Shown here piece after piece: positions 18,186 through 26,830 of a DNA stretch of 64,000 nt. The stretch lies in assembly GCF_034321785.1 (NCBI RefSeq), contig NZ_JAXLPB010000007.1:36886-100885 (forward strand), in the 5' to 3' direction. A program made the position numbers and the translations under genes. Position 1 is the stretch's first letter. Each line of letters opens with the position of its first letter. This DNA is from Fulvimarina uroteuthidis (GTDB lineage: Bacteria; Pseudomonadota; Alphaproteobacteria; Rhizobiales; Rhizobiaceae). The notes beneath the pieces are model-generated. The model saw only the letters and a list, made by a program, of their open reading frames with translations. It was not told the origin of the DNA and did not search any database.

Positions 18186-18245
18186 GGGGTCCTCGTTGTC
18201 TTTCGTTTCGTTGAAGAGCGCGGCGCTCTCGCTATTGCCTGTCGT

Positions 18246-19001
18246 TCAGGCTGAAGCGTAATTCTTCAGGTCGCCGACGACCCGGTCGATCTCGCGCCAG
18301 AAGATCGGTTCGAACTGGCCGCGCAGCATGGCGTCGTCGGACCGGACCCGGAGCCGATCGGCCTGATCGTGCAGGCTTTCGAGCAGATCGACCGAGACCC
18401 GCTTCGAGGTCCTGAAGGCGTAGGCGAGCGGAAGGCGCTCCGTCTCCGGCATTGCAGCGAAATCCTCTGCCGGTTCGAACGCGGCCGAGGCGCGTTTGCC
18501 GGCGAGCTTTAGAATGTCCTTCATCGCAAATCCTCGCTCATCGAGGTCCTTAAGCTGCGGCAGCTGATCGACGCGAGGAACGGCTCGGAGCCACACGAAG
18601 CGGGTCTCATTTGAGTCGTCACTCGCAGTCGTTCCTCTTGTCGTATTCTGCATCGGCGACGGTTCGCTCGCCGCGGCGGATTTCGGGTTAGAGAGCGCGG
18701 GCTCCTTCGGTGCATCCACTGCCCGATTCGCTCTCGTTGCGTCCGCCGAGCCGTCGTCCGATGCCGGGCGTGCTAACAATCGTTCGGAAGGCTGATCAAC
18801 CCCTTCCGCGTGCTTTTTCGAACCGTCACCGGCGTGCGACCGAGGCACGTGGGTCGGGACCGGTTCGTAGCCGCCGCCGAAGCTGACGCCCTCCGGTTTC
18901 AGAGCGCCAAGCCGCGGTCGCTTTCGGCGTCCCGATTGCTGTTTCTCGTCCGAGCGGACACCGGTCTTTGCGTGAACCCTCTTCTCCGGCTCGGCTGTCA
19001 T
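18246..19001 (-). CDS. Hypothetical partner of the second VirC1-like ATPase
   Basis: 251 aa. Residues 1-150 are low-complexity, Arg/Ser/Pro-rich and presumably disordered. The C-terminal 100 residues (RFVWLRAVPRVDQLPQLKDL ... RGQFEPIFWREIDRVVGDLK) are ordered and helical. Its ATG overlaps the ParA stop at 19001 (ATGA), so the two are made together. By position it is the VirC2-type or ParB-type adaptor of this ATPase. No DNA-binding motif is obvious. Confidence 0.6.
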   Translation of the reverse strand: MTAEPEKRVHAKTGVRSDEKQQSGRRKRPRLGALKPEGVSFGGGYEPVPTHVPRSHAGDGSKKHAEGVDQPSERLLARPASDDGSADATRANRAVDAPKEPALSNPKSAAASEPSPMQNTTRGTTASDDSNETRFVWLRAVPRVDQLPQLKDLDERGFAMKDILKLAGKRASAAFEPAEDFAAMPETERLPLAYAFRTSKRVSVDLLESLHDQADRLRVRSDDAMLRGQFEPIFWREIDRVVGDLKNYASA

Positions 19002-19696
19002 CAGGCGGCCTCCAGCTGTTTCAGGATCGTCTGCGCCTCGTGAAGAGCGTCGCGGTAAAGACGGGCATGGGGCCGCATCAGCGGATTTGGGCTTGTCTCA
19101 CGTGTTTTAGCGAGGTCATGCAGTAGGCCTTCGCGATCGACATCCCAGTGTTGCGAACGCTCGAGGAACATCTCATCGAGGATCGGGAAGCGCTCATAGG
19201 CTTGCCGCGCGGCGAGAACCTGCGACTTCTTCGGGCGGGATGGCATACGGGTCAGGACGACGGAAAAGGTCGGCAGACCGTCCGGATCTTCGGTCCGCTT
19301 CCGAGCCTCGCAGTAGTAGTTGAAGGTGTCGGCGGTGATGTCGAGATCGGTCTCGGTCGGCACCATCGGGCAGACGATATGATCGCTCTGTTCGACGACA
19401 TAGTCGGCCCAGGGACCGGCCTCGCCCTTCGTGTCGATGAAGACGGTATCGACCGTTCCGTCGTCATGGGCCGCGTCGAGAATGCCGTCGAGGTCCTCGA
19501 CAGCCGAGATCGGCTGAATCGTCAGATCATCCCGATCGATTTTGAGGCGTTTTGCCCAGCGGACGAGCGACAGTTGTGGGTCGGCGTCGAGAACGAGGCA
19601 TCTCTGATTGTTCGACAGGGCGGCGCTCGTCAGGGCTCGGATCAGGCTCGTCTTTCCGCAGCCGCCCTTCCTCGCCAGAGCGGTTATCACCTTCAT
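19001..19696 (-). CDS. VirC1-like ParA-family ATPase
   Basis: 231 aa from the ATG at 19696, chosen over one five codons earlier because AAGGAGAT precedes it at the right distance. The deviant Walker A box ARKGGCGKTS is at residues 8-17, and LVLDADPQLSLVRWAKRL supplies the A' motif with the downstream tryptophan typical of VirC1. VFIDTKGEAG is the Walker B region. VirC1 proteins bind the transfer-origin enhancer and bring relaxosomes to the cell pole. This gene is divergent from mobC/relaxase across a 650-bp repeat region, a good place for an oriT. Confidence 0.8.
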   Translation of the reverse strand: MKVITALARKGGCGKTSLIRALTSAALSNNQRCLVLDADPQLSLVRWAKRLKIDRDDLTIQPISAVEDLDGILDAAHDDGTVDTVFIDTKGEAGPWADYVVEQSDHIVCPMVPTETDLDITADTFNYYCEARKRTEDPDGLPTFSVVLTRMPSRPKKSQVLAARQAYERFPILDEMFLERSQHWDVDREGLLHDLAKTRETSPNPLMRPHARLYRDALHEAQTILKQLEAA

Positions 19697-19711
19697 GGCG
19701 ATCTCCTTCAC

Positions 19712-20356
19712 GGGTCATGCACTTCGACTGAACGAGCGCAGTCGCGGGTTGCGATGCGCTCGCACGTGGGGTGCCAGTTCGTAAGGGGGTCATGCAACCG
19801 GGTCGGCTGAATCGGCCGAGCAGGTATCACCATTCGGCAACAGGCAGGTGGTATGCGGCACTCTCCTGAACGCATTCGCCATCCGTCACCGGTCAGATGC
19901 CTTGCGGCAGGCGGCAATGGCCTTTCGGCGTTCCGCAGCCGACACCCTCCATATTCCCGTTATCAATCGTCAGTCGACGTCTTGCAGTTTCCAGACGCCA
20001 TTTGCCTTTCCTCCCTCGGCACTCGGCACTCGGCATTGGACATTGATCAGTCGTCATGAGGCACGCGCCGTTCGTCACCCTGCAGGCCACATTGTCCTTT
20101 CGCCATTCGGGAGCGTCCACACGCCTTTCGGCATTTGCCTCTTTCCACCAGCCACCTCGCACCTGCCATTCGCCTTTCGCGCTTTGGCATCCGCCTTTCG
20201 GCATTCGGCAGTTCTCAGTTTTGCGGGATCGCGGTCACGGAGGCCGGCGGAACGGCCGTTCGGAAGCCATCGCGGGTTGCTCTGGCTGAGGTCATTCGTT
20301 TGGTTGCGGGGAGTGGATGAGATGATAGCAAGAAATAGGGGTGTTTACTTCACAAG
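19712..20356. repeat. 650-bp repeat-rich region between ParA and mobC; candidate oriT
   Basis: No coding frame stands out. The plus strand is pyrimidine-rich and carries degenerate repeats of GCCTTTCGGCRTT at 19920-19932, 20123-20135 and 20193-20205, with variants GCCTTTCGC at 20172 and tandem ACTCGGC near 20021-20033. ATGATAGCAA at 20322-20331 repeats a 10-mer found at 1371-1380 in the other candidate origin. Divergent relaxosome genes on both sides fit an oriT or a regulatory region for transfer. Confidence 0.45.
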
Positions 20357-20986
20357 GTGGCCCATCATCCGAAACTCACCCGCAACCAGCGCCTGGCGAT
20401 CGCCAAGGCGTTCAGGCAAGGGACCAGCGCGCAGGCGCTCTCAGAACGTTACCGCGTCACCAAGCGGACGATCTATTACGCCGCGAAGGGCGAGGAGGAC
20501 GCGAAGATCGCCTCCGGCGCGCGCACGCAGATCGTCAACGTTCGCATGACGAAGAATGAAGTCGACGCCTTCGACCGGGTGCTCGAGCGCCACCGGATTG
20601 AGCGGCGAGGGGAGGGGCTACGCTCACTGATCCATGCGGCGAATGGTCTATTCGTCACCGATCAGGACCTGAAGGATCGGCTTCACGGCATGCGGGTGGC
20701 GCTGAACCGGGTCGGCAATAATGTCAGCCAGATTGCAAAACGGATGCACGAGGCGAACCTGCGCGCCCAGCAACCGGCCTTCGCGGATGGCGATCTTGCC
20801 GAAATCCGCGAGCTCGCTGGCATGGTCACGGACTATGGCGATCAGCTTGCTCGCATGATCGAGCGCCAGCAATCGCATGTTGAATTGCGATTAAACGCGG
20901 CGTTGACGGCATTGCGGGACGGCGATGGTGACGGTCTTGACCAGGGTAGCGATGGCAAGGCCGTCGCCAAAGGGGTCTCGCAATGA
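20357..20986 (+). CDS. mobC: MobC-like relaxosome accessory protein
   Basis: 209 aa from a GTG at 20357. The N-terminal 45 residues (KLTRNQRLAIAKAFRQGTSA, then RYRVTKRTIYYA) form a helix-turn-helix. Residues about 55-110 resemble the RHH of MobC (VNVRMTKNEVDAFDRVLERH). The MobC signature LNRVGNNVSQIAKRMHEA is at about 115-135. MobC proteins bind oriT and open the DNA at the nick site for the relaxase. The stop overlaps the relaxase ATG (ATGA at 20983-20986). The N-terminal HTH fused to a MobC core is less usual. Confidence 0.75.
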   Translation: MAHHPKLTRNQRLAIAKAFRQGTSAQALSERYRVTKRTIYYAAKGEEDAKIASGARTQIVNVRMTKNEVDAFDRVLERHRIERRGEGLRSLIHAANGLFVTDQDLKDRLHGMRVALNRVGNNVSQIAKRMHEANLRAQQPAFADGDLAEIRELAGMVTDYGDQLARMIERQQSHVELRLNAALTALRDGDGDGLDQGSDGKAVAKGVSQ

Positions 20987-22887
20987 GCGGGACGATGTCC
21001 GCCAGGCCTTCAGGGCGTCCTGCCTCATCCCCGTCGTCAGCGTCAGCTGTCGCGGCGGTCACCGGCACGCTGTTCGAAGAGGGCTGGGGGCGGACGCGCG
21101 GAGCAGGCCATCACGCTCGCCGTCAGCAGCAGATGACGCGCGCAGCCAGCGGCCATTTTCCTGCAATCTTCAAGCCGGTTAGGAACAGCGGCTGCCGCAC
21201 GCGGTCCGCGCTCGTCGCACAGCTGACATACCTCACGACCAAGTCGACGCACATTGTCGACAGCCGCAGCGTCTACGACGGTAAGTCCGAGCTGAACGCC
21301 GATCAGATCGCGAAAGTCGCGGATCGGTTCTCCGGCGCATGGAACGAGCGCTTCAGCCCGAAGCTTGGCCATACGACGCACATGATCATGGCGTTTCCGA
21401 TCGGCACGAAGGGCGAGGACGTCCGCACGATCGCCAGCCGGATGGGGGAGCGCTTCTTCGGTCAGGAAGGCCGTCAGTTCGATTACCTGATCGCGGTCCA
21501 CGAGGACCGTGCCCATCCGCACGCGCACATCATCCTGAACCGGCGATCGCCGGACGGCGAGTTCTTCTATCTGAAGCGCGACCATCACTTCAATTACGAC
21601 GCCTTCCGCGAGGCAATGGTCGAGGAGGCCGAAAAGGTCAGCGTGCGCCTGGAAGCGACGCGCCGCATCGATCGCGGCGTTCACAGCTACAAGCCAACGG
21701 TCCGCGAGGTCTACCAGGCGAAGGACGAGGGCAGGGTGCCGGTCGAGCGTCAGCGGACCGGAGGCGACGCCGAGCGGGCGCGGCACGAGATCGGTCTCGT
21801 CGCACGGCTCTACCGCTCGCTCTCGAACGAAGCGACACACGAGAACCGAACCCGAGTTGCTGAAGCGCTTGGCCGAGCGGCCGAGCTTCTGTCACGCGGG
21901 CAACCTCTCCAACCGGACGGAGCAATCACAATGTCCGAAACCCATTCTCTCGAAGAGCTTTCGAGCCGGTTCGCCGATCAGGCGACCTGCGCCGAGACAA
22001 TGGCGGAAGCCATGGAGCCGGCAAAACGGGCAGCGTTCGAACGCGAGCTCACCGACATCTATGCCGGCATCGCGCATATGCAGCCGATCGGGCCGCAGTC
22101 GCATAGGCTGAACGAGATCCCGTCCGACGCGGGCGTCTATTCCGACACCAATATCGAACGCGACGTTCTCGTAAGGCTGTCGGAGGCGGATGTTCGGGCG
22201 CAGGTCGAGACCGCGCTCGAGGGCACCGGCATCGATGCGGATCGGGTCATCGCGCGGATCGAGACAGGGGCGAACAGCGCGGCGCTGGAACGTCAGTGGC
22301 TCGCCGACGATCTTTGGGCGATCGCGCAGACCGATCGGCTCGATCTCGAACGCGACGATCACCGGGACATCGCGACCGAGCGGTTGAACGACATGCATGT
22401 CGCGCTCGGCGATGCGTTGCATCGCGCTGGCGTCCTGCGCAACGACGGGGCGACCGAGGCAGCCGCCGTCACCGACGCGAACCTCGTCGCCAGCGAGCGC
22501 GCATCAACGAGCGAAGAAGCGCGAACCTACGCCGACGAGACCGATGCGGTCCTCCGAGACACGCTCTCAGCGATGCGGGCAAACAGCGCGATGAATCCAT
22601 TCGAAAACGAGGCCGACGGCGCCCGCTTCCGGGAAGCGGTCGAAGAACATCTCGATGAGACCGCAATCGAAACTGTGAAGCAGGGCGACGAGAGCGCCTT
22701 GGCCGATCTTGCTGATGACCGCCTGGACCGGCTCTACCTCGCCAAAGCCTATCTGCAATCCGATGCCGCGACCGCGACCGGCGGCGCGGCGCAGGATGTC
22801 ATGCGCGAGATCGCGGAGACCGAAGTCAACCGGGCTCGCGAGCGCCATGGCGAAAGCCATAACGAGCCGGGAACACGGCATGGGTAA
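20983..22887 (+). CDS. VirD2-like relaxase (MOBP-type)
   Basis: 634 aa. After a roughly 60-residue basic leader, motif I is SALVAQLTYLTTKS with the candidate nucleophile Tyr83, comparable to VirD2 QLQYLSRK. Motif III is AVHEDRAHPHAHIILNRRSP (about 165-185), the metal-binding histidine triad, followed by YLKRDHHFNYDAFREAM as in VirD2. The C-terminal 330 residues are helical and acidic, of unknown role, perhaps carrying the secretion signal. The enzyme should nick oriT, stay bound to the 5' end and pilot the strand through the VirB channel. It is coupled to mobC upstream and overlaps virD4 by 8 bp. Confidence 0.85.
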   Translation: MSGTMSARPSGRPASSPSSASAVAAVTGTLFEEGWGRTRGAGHHARRQQQMTRAASGHFPAIFKPVRNSGCRTRSALVAQLTYLTTKSTHIVDSRSVYDGKSELNADQIAKVADRFSGAWNERFSPKLGHTTHMIMAFPIGTKGEDVRTIASRMGERFFGQEGRQFDYLIAVHEDRAHPHAHIILNRRSPDGEFFYLKRDHHFNYDAFREAMVEEAEKVSVRLEATRRIDRGVHSYKPTVREVYQAKDEGRVPVERQRTGGDAERARHEIGLVARLYRSLSNEATHENRTRVAEALGRAAELLSRGQPLQPDGAITMSETHSLEELSSRFADQATCAETMAEAMEPAKRAAFERELTDIYAGIAHMQPIGPQSHRLNEIPSDAGVYSDTNIERDVLVRLSEADVRAQVETALEGTGIDADRVIARIETGANSAALERQWLADDLWAIAQTDRLDLERDDHRDIATERLNDMHVALGDALHRAGVLRNDGATEAAAVTDANLVASERASTSEEARTYADETDAVLRDTLSAMRANSAMNPFENEADGARFREAVEEHLDETAIETVKQGDESALADLADDRLDRLYLAKAYLQSDAATATGGAAQDVMREIAETEVNRARERHGESHNEPGTRHG

Positions 22888-24943
22888 GGGCTCTGTCTTC
22901 GCCGCGGTTCTTTCGCTTGGGCTGATCGGCGCGGCGATCGGCGTGGTTCTGGCAACGATCTATCTGACGCTCACCGAGCCTGCTCTTCCCGTCGATGCCG
23001 ATCCGACGTTCATCCTGCGCAACTATGCCTCGCTCCAAACTGCTCGGCCCGACGCCTTCATCGTCGCGAACCTGATCGTCGGGGTCTCGGCGGTCGCTGG
23101 CATCATGGTGAGTGCGCTCCTTGCCGGCGACGCCCTCACGAAATACGGGCGGACCCATTGGCAGACCCGACGTGAAATGAAGCGGAGCGGCTTCTTCGGT
23201 CCTCTCGGAACCGGCTTCGTTCTCGGCAAGACGAATTCGCGCTTTGGCCAGTCGCAGCTGATCACATCGACCCGCTTTCCGCACGCACTTCTCGTCGCGC
23301 CGACGGGCCGCGGCAAGACGGTCGGCTTCGTCATCCCGAACCTTCTCACCTTCAAGGGCAGCGCAGTCGTCCTTGACGTGAAGGGCGAGAATTTCGAAGC
23401 TACGGCCCGCCATCGAAAGGCGCAAGGCGATGAAGTCTTCCGCTTTGCGCCGACTGATTGGCGCTCCGGTCGCACCCATCGCTACAACCCGCTGAAGCGG
23501 ATTTCCGAGATGGAGAACCCGCATCGCCAGCAGATGGAGCTGCAACTTCTCGCAACGCTCTTCCTCCAGGCCGACAGCGATCATGTCCGCGGGCTCCTGA
23601 AAGGCGGCATCGACATCTTCGTCGCCGCCGGCCTCCTCGCCTTCGAGCGCGGCGTCCCGACCCTCGGCGAGATCTACAAGATCGCAGTCTCCGGCGGCGA
23701 CAAGCAGAAGGAGTACAATCTCCGGGCTCAGGAGGTGAAGAACCATGCCGCCAAGCAGATTTTCGTCCGCATGGCCTCCACAAACAACGACACGCTGACC
23801 TCGTACATCTCGCTTCTGATGACGTCGGGGCTTGATCAGTGGAGCAATCCGGCGATCGACGCCGCGACCGCCGTCTCCGACTTCGACTTCAGGGCGATCC
23901 GAAAGAGACCCTTCTCGGTCTACCTCGTCGTCGAGCCGCTGATGGTGAAGCCGCTCGCCTCGCTCATCCGGCTGTTCTTCTCCGATCTCATCGCCGCGCT
24001 CCAAGAGAACGAGCCGGGAAAGGACGAACCCTGGCCGGTGATGATCATGCTCGACGAGTTCAACCGGCTCGGGAAGATGCCGATCGTGACGGACTCGATC
24101 GAGACGCTTCGCTCCTACCGCGGCCATCTGGCGATCGTCACCCAGAGCATTCCGGCGCTCGACGAGATCTATGGCGAAAACACCCGTCGCGCGCTCCAGA
24201 GCAATGCGGGGGTGAAGCTCTACCTGACGCCGTCGGACGAGAAGACGATCGAGGAACTGACGAAGGCGGTCGGCACGACGACCAAGCGCGTCGTCACGAA
24301 GTCGCGCTCGATCGGCGCCAATCCGTTCAAGGGGCGAAGCGCGTCCGAACGCACCGAGGAGACCGCGCTCCTCACCGAGGACGATGCCAGGCGCATGCCG
24401 CTCGACGACATTGTCCTCGTCATCGACGCTCAGATGCCCATCCGGGCGAAGCGGGTGGAATATTTCAAGGACAGGCCGTTCAGGCAGATCCATGCCGCGC
24501 AAAGCGGCGAGTATCCGTTGTCGGAGGAGAATGCAGAGCCGCTTATCGAACACGAAGCGCAAAGTGAGAGCCGCGAAGACGGCGCCCTAATAGAAGCAGA
24601 CAGCGGCGATGACGCGCCAACTCGTCTGATCCGACCGAAATCGCGATATCGAGCGAAAGGGCGGGCGCCTGAAACACAGCTATCAGCAAGGGCTTCCCTA
24701 GGAGGTGGCGGTTCGAGAGATTCCGCGATTGCCGATGCTTCCGACGACGTTCCACGTGTGCTTCGTGTTCCGAAGAGAAAGCGAGTTGGAATAATCGGCG
24801 ACTCTCATGTGATCGAGGCCGGAAGCAGTCCACGACAGCTCGTTCGGACGCTCGTCGCGGAAAACGAGGACGATCGCGTTTCGCTCGAGCTGGCAACCAG
24901 CAGCCTGCAGGATCTTATGAACCGCGCGGATGCCGAAGTGTGA
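22880..24943 (+). CDS. virD4: VirD4/TraG-type coupling protein
   Basis: 687 aa from the ATG at 22880, inside the end of the relaxase gene. There are two N-terminal membrane segments (about 5-27 and 50-72), then the ATPase domain with APTGRGKTVGF (Walker A, about 139) and VMIMLDEFNRLG (Walker B, about 387-396). QSIPALDEIYG and SNAGVKLYL follow as in TraG/VirD4. It docks the relaxase-DNA complex on the VirB channel at the inner membrane. The last 120 residues are acidic and variable. The region after about 24560 is less GC-rich than the body of the gene, which foreshadows the cargo cluster that follows. Confidence 0.9.
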   Translation: MGKGSVFAAVLSLGLIGAAIGVVLATIYLTLTEPALPVDADPTFILRNYASLQTARPDAFIVANLIVGVSAVAGIMVSALLAGDALTKYGRTHWQTRREMKRSGFFGPLGTGFVLGKTNSRFGQSQLITSTRFPHALLVAPTGRGKTVGFVIPNLLTFKGSAVVLDVKGENFEATARHRKAQGDEVFRFAPTDWRSGRTHRYNPLKRISEMENPHRQQMELQLLATLFLQADSDHVRGLLKGGIDIFVAAGLLAFERGVPTLGEIYKIAVSGGDKQKEYNLRAQEVKNHAAKQIFVRMASTNNDTLTSYISLLMTSGLDQWSNPAIDAATAVSDFDFRAIRKRPFSVYLVVEPLMVKPLASLIRLFFSDLIAALQENEPGKDEPWPVMIMLDEFNRLGKMPIVTDSIETLRSYRGHLAIVTQSIPALDEIYGENTRRALQSNAGVKLYLTPSDEKTIEELTKAVGTTTKRVVTKSRSIGANPFKGRSASERTEETALLTEDDARRMPLDDIVLVIDAQMPIRAKRVEYFKDRPFRQIHAAQSGEYPLSEENAEPLIEHEAQSESREDGALIEADSGDDAPTRLIRPKSRYRAKGRAPETQLSARASLGGGGSRDSAIADASDDVPRVLRVPKRKRVGIIGDSHVIEAGSSPRQLVRTLVAENEDDRVSLELATSSLQDLMNRADAEV

Positions 24944-25170
24944 TCGAGGCCCGTACAGAGACGGCAGCTCCGCGCCCATCTTGGACGTGCAGATTGTCAT
25001 TACGCAGTCGCAAGAGCAGACATTTACGGAAGAAACGATTGATGACAGCAATCTTTTGTTCTTGCTCGATCACCTAATGGCGTTCACCCTCTCTAAGGGT
25101 TTCGTGACGAACTCAGGCCGCTCTCTGGACGCTGGATCAAAGCTATGTTTTTCGTGAGAACCTGACGAGG

Positions 25171-25785
25171 ATGGGACCAACACGGGTGCGTGACAAAAGG
25201 ACGAACAACGAACGCGAGATCCGAACTGCGCTACGGGACCGCCACTTGCGTCATCATCGCGGCCGCGATGACGTTCTGGTAATAAACGAGTTGGGTTTAG
25301 CTCATGCTCGCAGTCGGATTGACCTTGCCGTCTTTAACGGACATCTGCACGGCTACGAAATCAAGAGCGCTGGCGACACGCTCGATCGCCTCCCGCGACA
25401 GCTTGCGACTTACGTGAATGCACTTCAAAAGCTCACGCTAGTTGTTGCCACTCGTCATCTCGACGCCGCAGCCGCGATCGCTCCGAATTGGTGTGGCCTG
25501 ACAGAGATCGTTGAGGGTCCACGAGGCGGAATGACGTTCTACAGCCGTCGACGTGCGCGGTTGAATCCAAACCTTGATGCGTTCATGCTGGCGCACCTGC
25601 TTTGGCACCCTGAAGCTCAGGACTTGTTGCGTGCTAGGGGCGCCTCGAACGCCGAAGTGAACGCACCTCGGAAGGAACTGTACCGCGTGATCGCGGACGA
25701 AGTACCGGTTCAAGAATTGGCATCGGCGATCAGAGCCGCTATGGCGTCGCGAACAGGGTGGAGAGGTCATCCGCCACGGTCGTGA
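25171..25785 (+). CDS. sce7726-family PD-(D/E)XK nuclease-like protein
   Basis: 204 aa. Residues about 30-75 (ELGLAHARSRIDLAVFNGHL, HGYEIKSAGDTLDRLPRQL) show the RIDLAV...YEIKS pattern, a PD-(D/E)XK-type core with D, E and K. VNALQKLTLVVATRH follows as the next strand. This matches what is known of sce7726-family proteins, often found beside sce7725/beta-family proteins, as here on the opposite strand. The 3' end overlaps the beta-family gene tail-to-tail by 47 bp (25739-25785). Together with 25739-28582 it makes a compact cargo cluster, plausibly phage or plasmid defence. Function is inferred. Confidence 0.65.
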   Translation: MGPTRVRDKRTNNEREIRTALRDRHLRHHRGRDDVLVINELGLAHARSRIDLAVFNGHLHGYEIKSAGDTLDRLPRQLATYVNALQKLTLVVATRHLDAAAAIAPNWCGLTEIVEGPRGGMTFYSRRRARLNPNLDAFMLAHLLWHPEAQDLLRARGASNAEVNAPRKELYRVIADEVPVQELASAIRAAMASRTGWRGHPPRS

Positions 25786-26830
25786 TGTGATGGTTGATCG
25801 CGACATCCTTCCAGCGCGAGAGATTGCTTGGGCTCTCTGCCTTTACCGCACAATCAGCGATGTACTTGTCGCCGTAGGAGAAGCCCGCCCCGCGAAAGAC
25901 AAAGGCTGGATCTTTGACCACCTCGGCGCAGTGGTCGTGCATTTGGGCAGGGTTATCCCGGAACGCGCCGCCCTTCCGTGTCGCCCAAGTCTCGGGCGTC
26001 GTGTAAACGATCTTACCCGCCGCCTTTACCTTACGCATGTCCATCGCTGTAAACTCGGGGTGCACGATCGTGTGGTCTCCGTAGATTGGCCGCCGCATCG
26101 AAGCCGGCATTGCGACAATCAGCTCTTTGAAGAACAACCAGTCGTGCCGCGGGATTTCGTCCGACCCCCTAGCGAGATGGGCGAAAGAATCTGGGATCGC
26201 CGTTCCCAAAAGGACAAGGTTGCGGACCTCAAAGAGGTTACCCAAACGCTTCAGAGCGACCGTCAGGGCCGTCGCAAACACCTTGTAGGGCTCAAAATTG
26301 CGCGCGCGCAGGTCGACAATCACGTCCAACTCGTCGAGGCCAATGGCAAGTCCAGCTGCGAAACTCACGATCGCCTTACGTGGGTTGCTGCTCATAAGGT
26401 CTTCGAGGCGGAGAAGGACGGCCGCGCCCTGACTATCCGCGGCTACAGCGCGTGCCGCTGCGTTCATGGTGTCAGAATCGACTTCTAGTGGTAGCGCAGG
26501 GATCGCGATGGCGCCCTTCGGGCGAAGCCCGTCTATCACGTAGTCGAGCGGGTGCGAGCCATCGTCCATCCGACCCTTTGCGATCTTCGCGTCCAGGGCG
26601 ATCCAAGCCGGTCGCTTGCCCCACTTCGTGTCGAACCTTGCGATGAAGGGATGGACGTGCTCGTGGACGGACTTCTTGGGTTGCCAAAGCTCAAAGTCGA
26701 ACTCGACGGGCGGGATAGTGATAAGGGGCATCACGCGGTCCTTCACTGCGGACGACAGGCGGAAAAGAGCTTGGTATTCCCCCTGTCGCCATCTCAACGC
26801 GGGCACGTAGGTATCTTCAGACAAGTTCAT
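25739..26830 (-). CDS. Beta-family (sce7725-like, T4 beta protein) protein
   Basis: 363 aa from the ATG at 26830, where AGGA lies eight bases upstream; an ATG at 26839 is also possible. The start YVPALRWRQGEYQALFRLSS and the following MPLITIPPVEFDFE are the hallmark of the beta-protein family (Pfam Beta_protein), which includes phage T4 beta. LDVIVDLRARNFEP and WRKDV-like C-terminal strands agree. The family lacks an assigned biochemical activity. It overlaps the end of the XRE-ImmA gene (26817-26830), so it is the last gene of a three-gene operon, and converges on the sce7726 gene. Confidence 0.75.
   Translation of the reverse strand: MNLSEDTYVPALRWRQGEYQALFRLSSAVKDRVMPLITIPPVEFDFELWQPKKSVHEHVHPFIARFDTKWGKRPAWIALDAKIAKGRMDDGSHPLDYVIDGLRPKGAIAIPALPLEVDSDTMNAAARAVAADSQGAAVLLRLEDLMSSNPRKAIVSFAAGLAIGLDELDVIVDLRARNFEPYKVFATALTVALKRLGNLFEVRNLVLLGTAIPDSFAHLARGSDEIPRHDWLFFKELIVAMPASMRRPIYGDHTIVHPEFTAMDMRKVKAAGKIVYTTPETWATRKGGAFRDNPAQMHDHCAEVVKDPAFVFRGAGFSYGDKYIADCAVKAESPSNLSRWKDVAINHHITTVADDLSTLFATP

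Noticed and set aside
19712..20356. CRISPR-like repeats
   Set aside because: The repeats are degenerate and irregularly spaced (203 and 70 bp apart), and no cas gene is present.
22826..24562. 578-aa open frame on the minus strand opposite virD4
   Set aside because: It is an antisense shadow: GC-rich codons of virD4 keep this frame open, the peptide is Arg/Asp/Leu repeats without motifs, and virD4 is certain.
24930..25157. 75-aa frame after virD4
   Set aside because: No ribosome binding site, no motif, overlaps the virD4 end in another frame.
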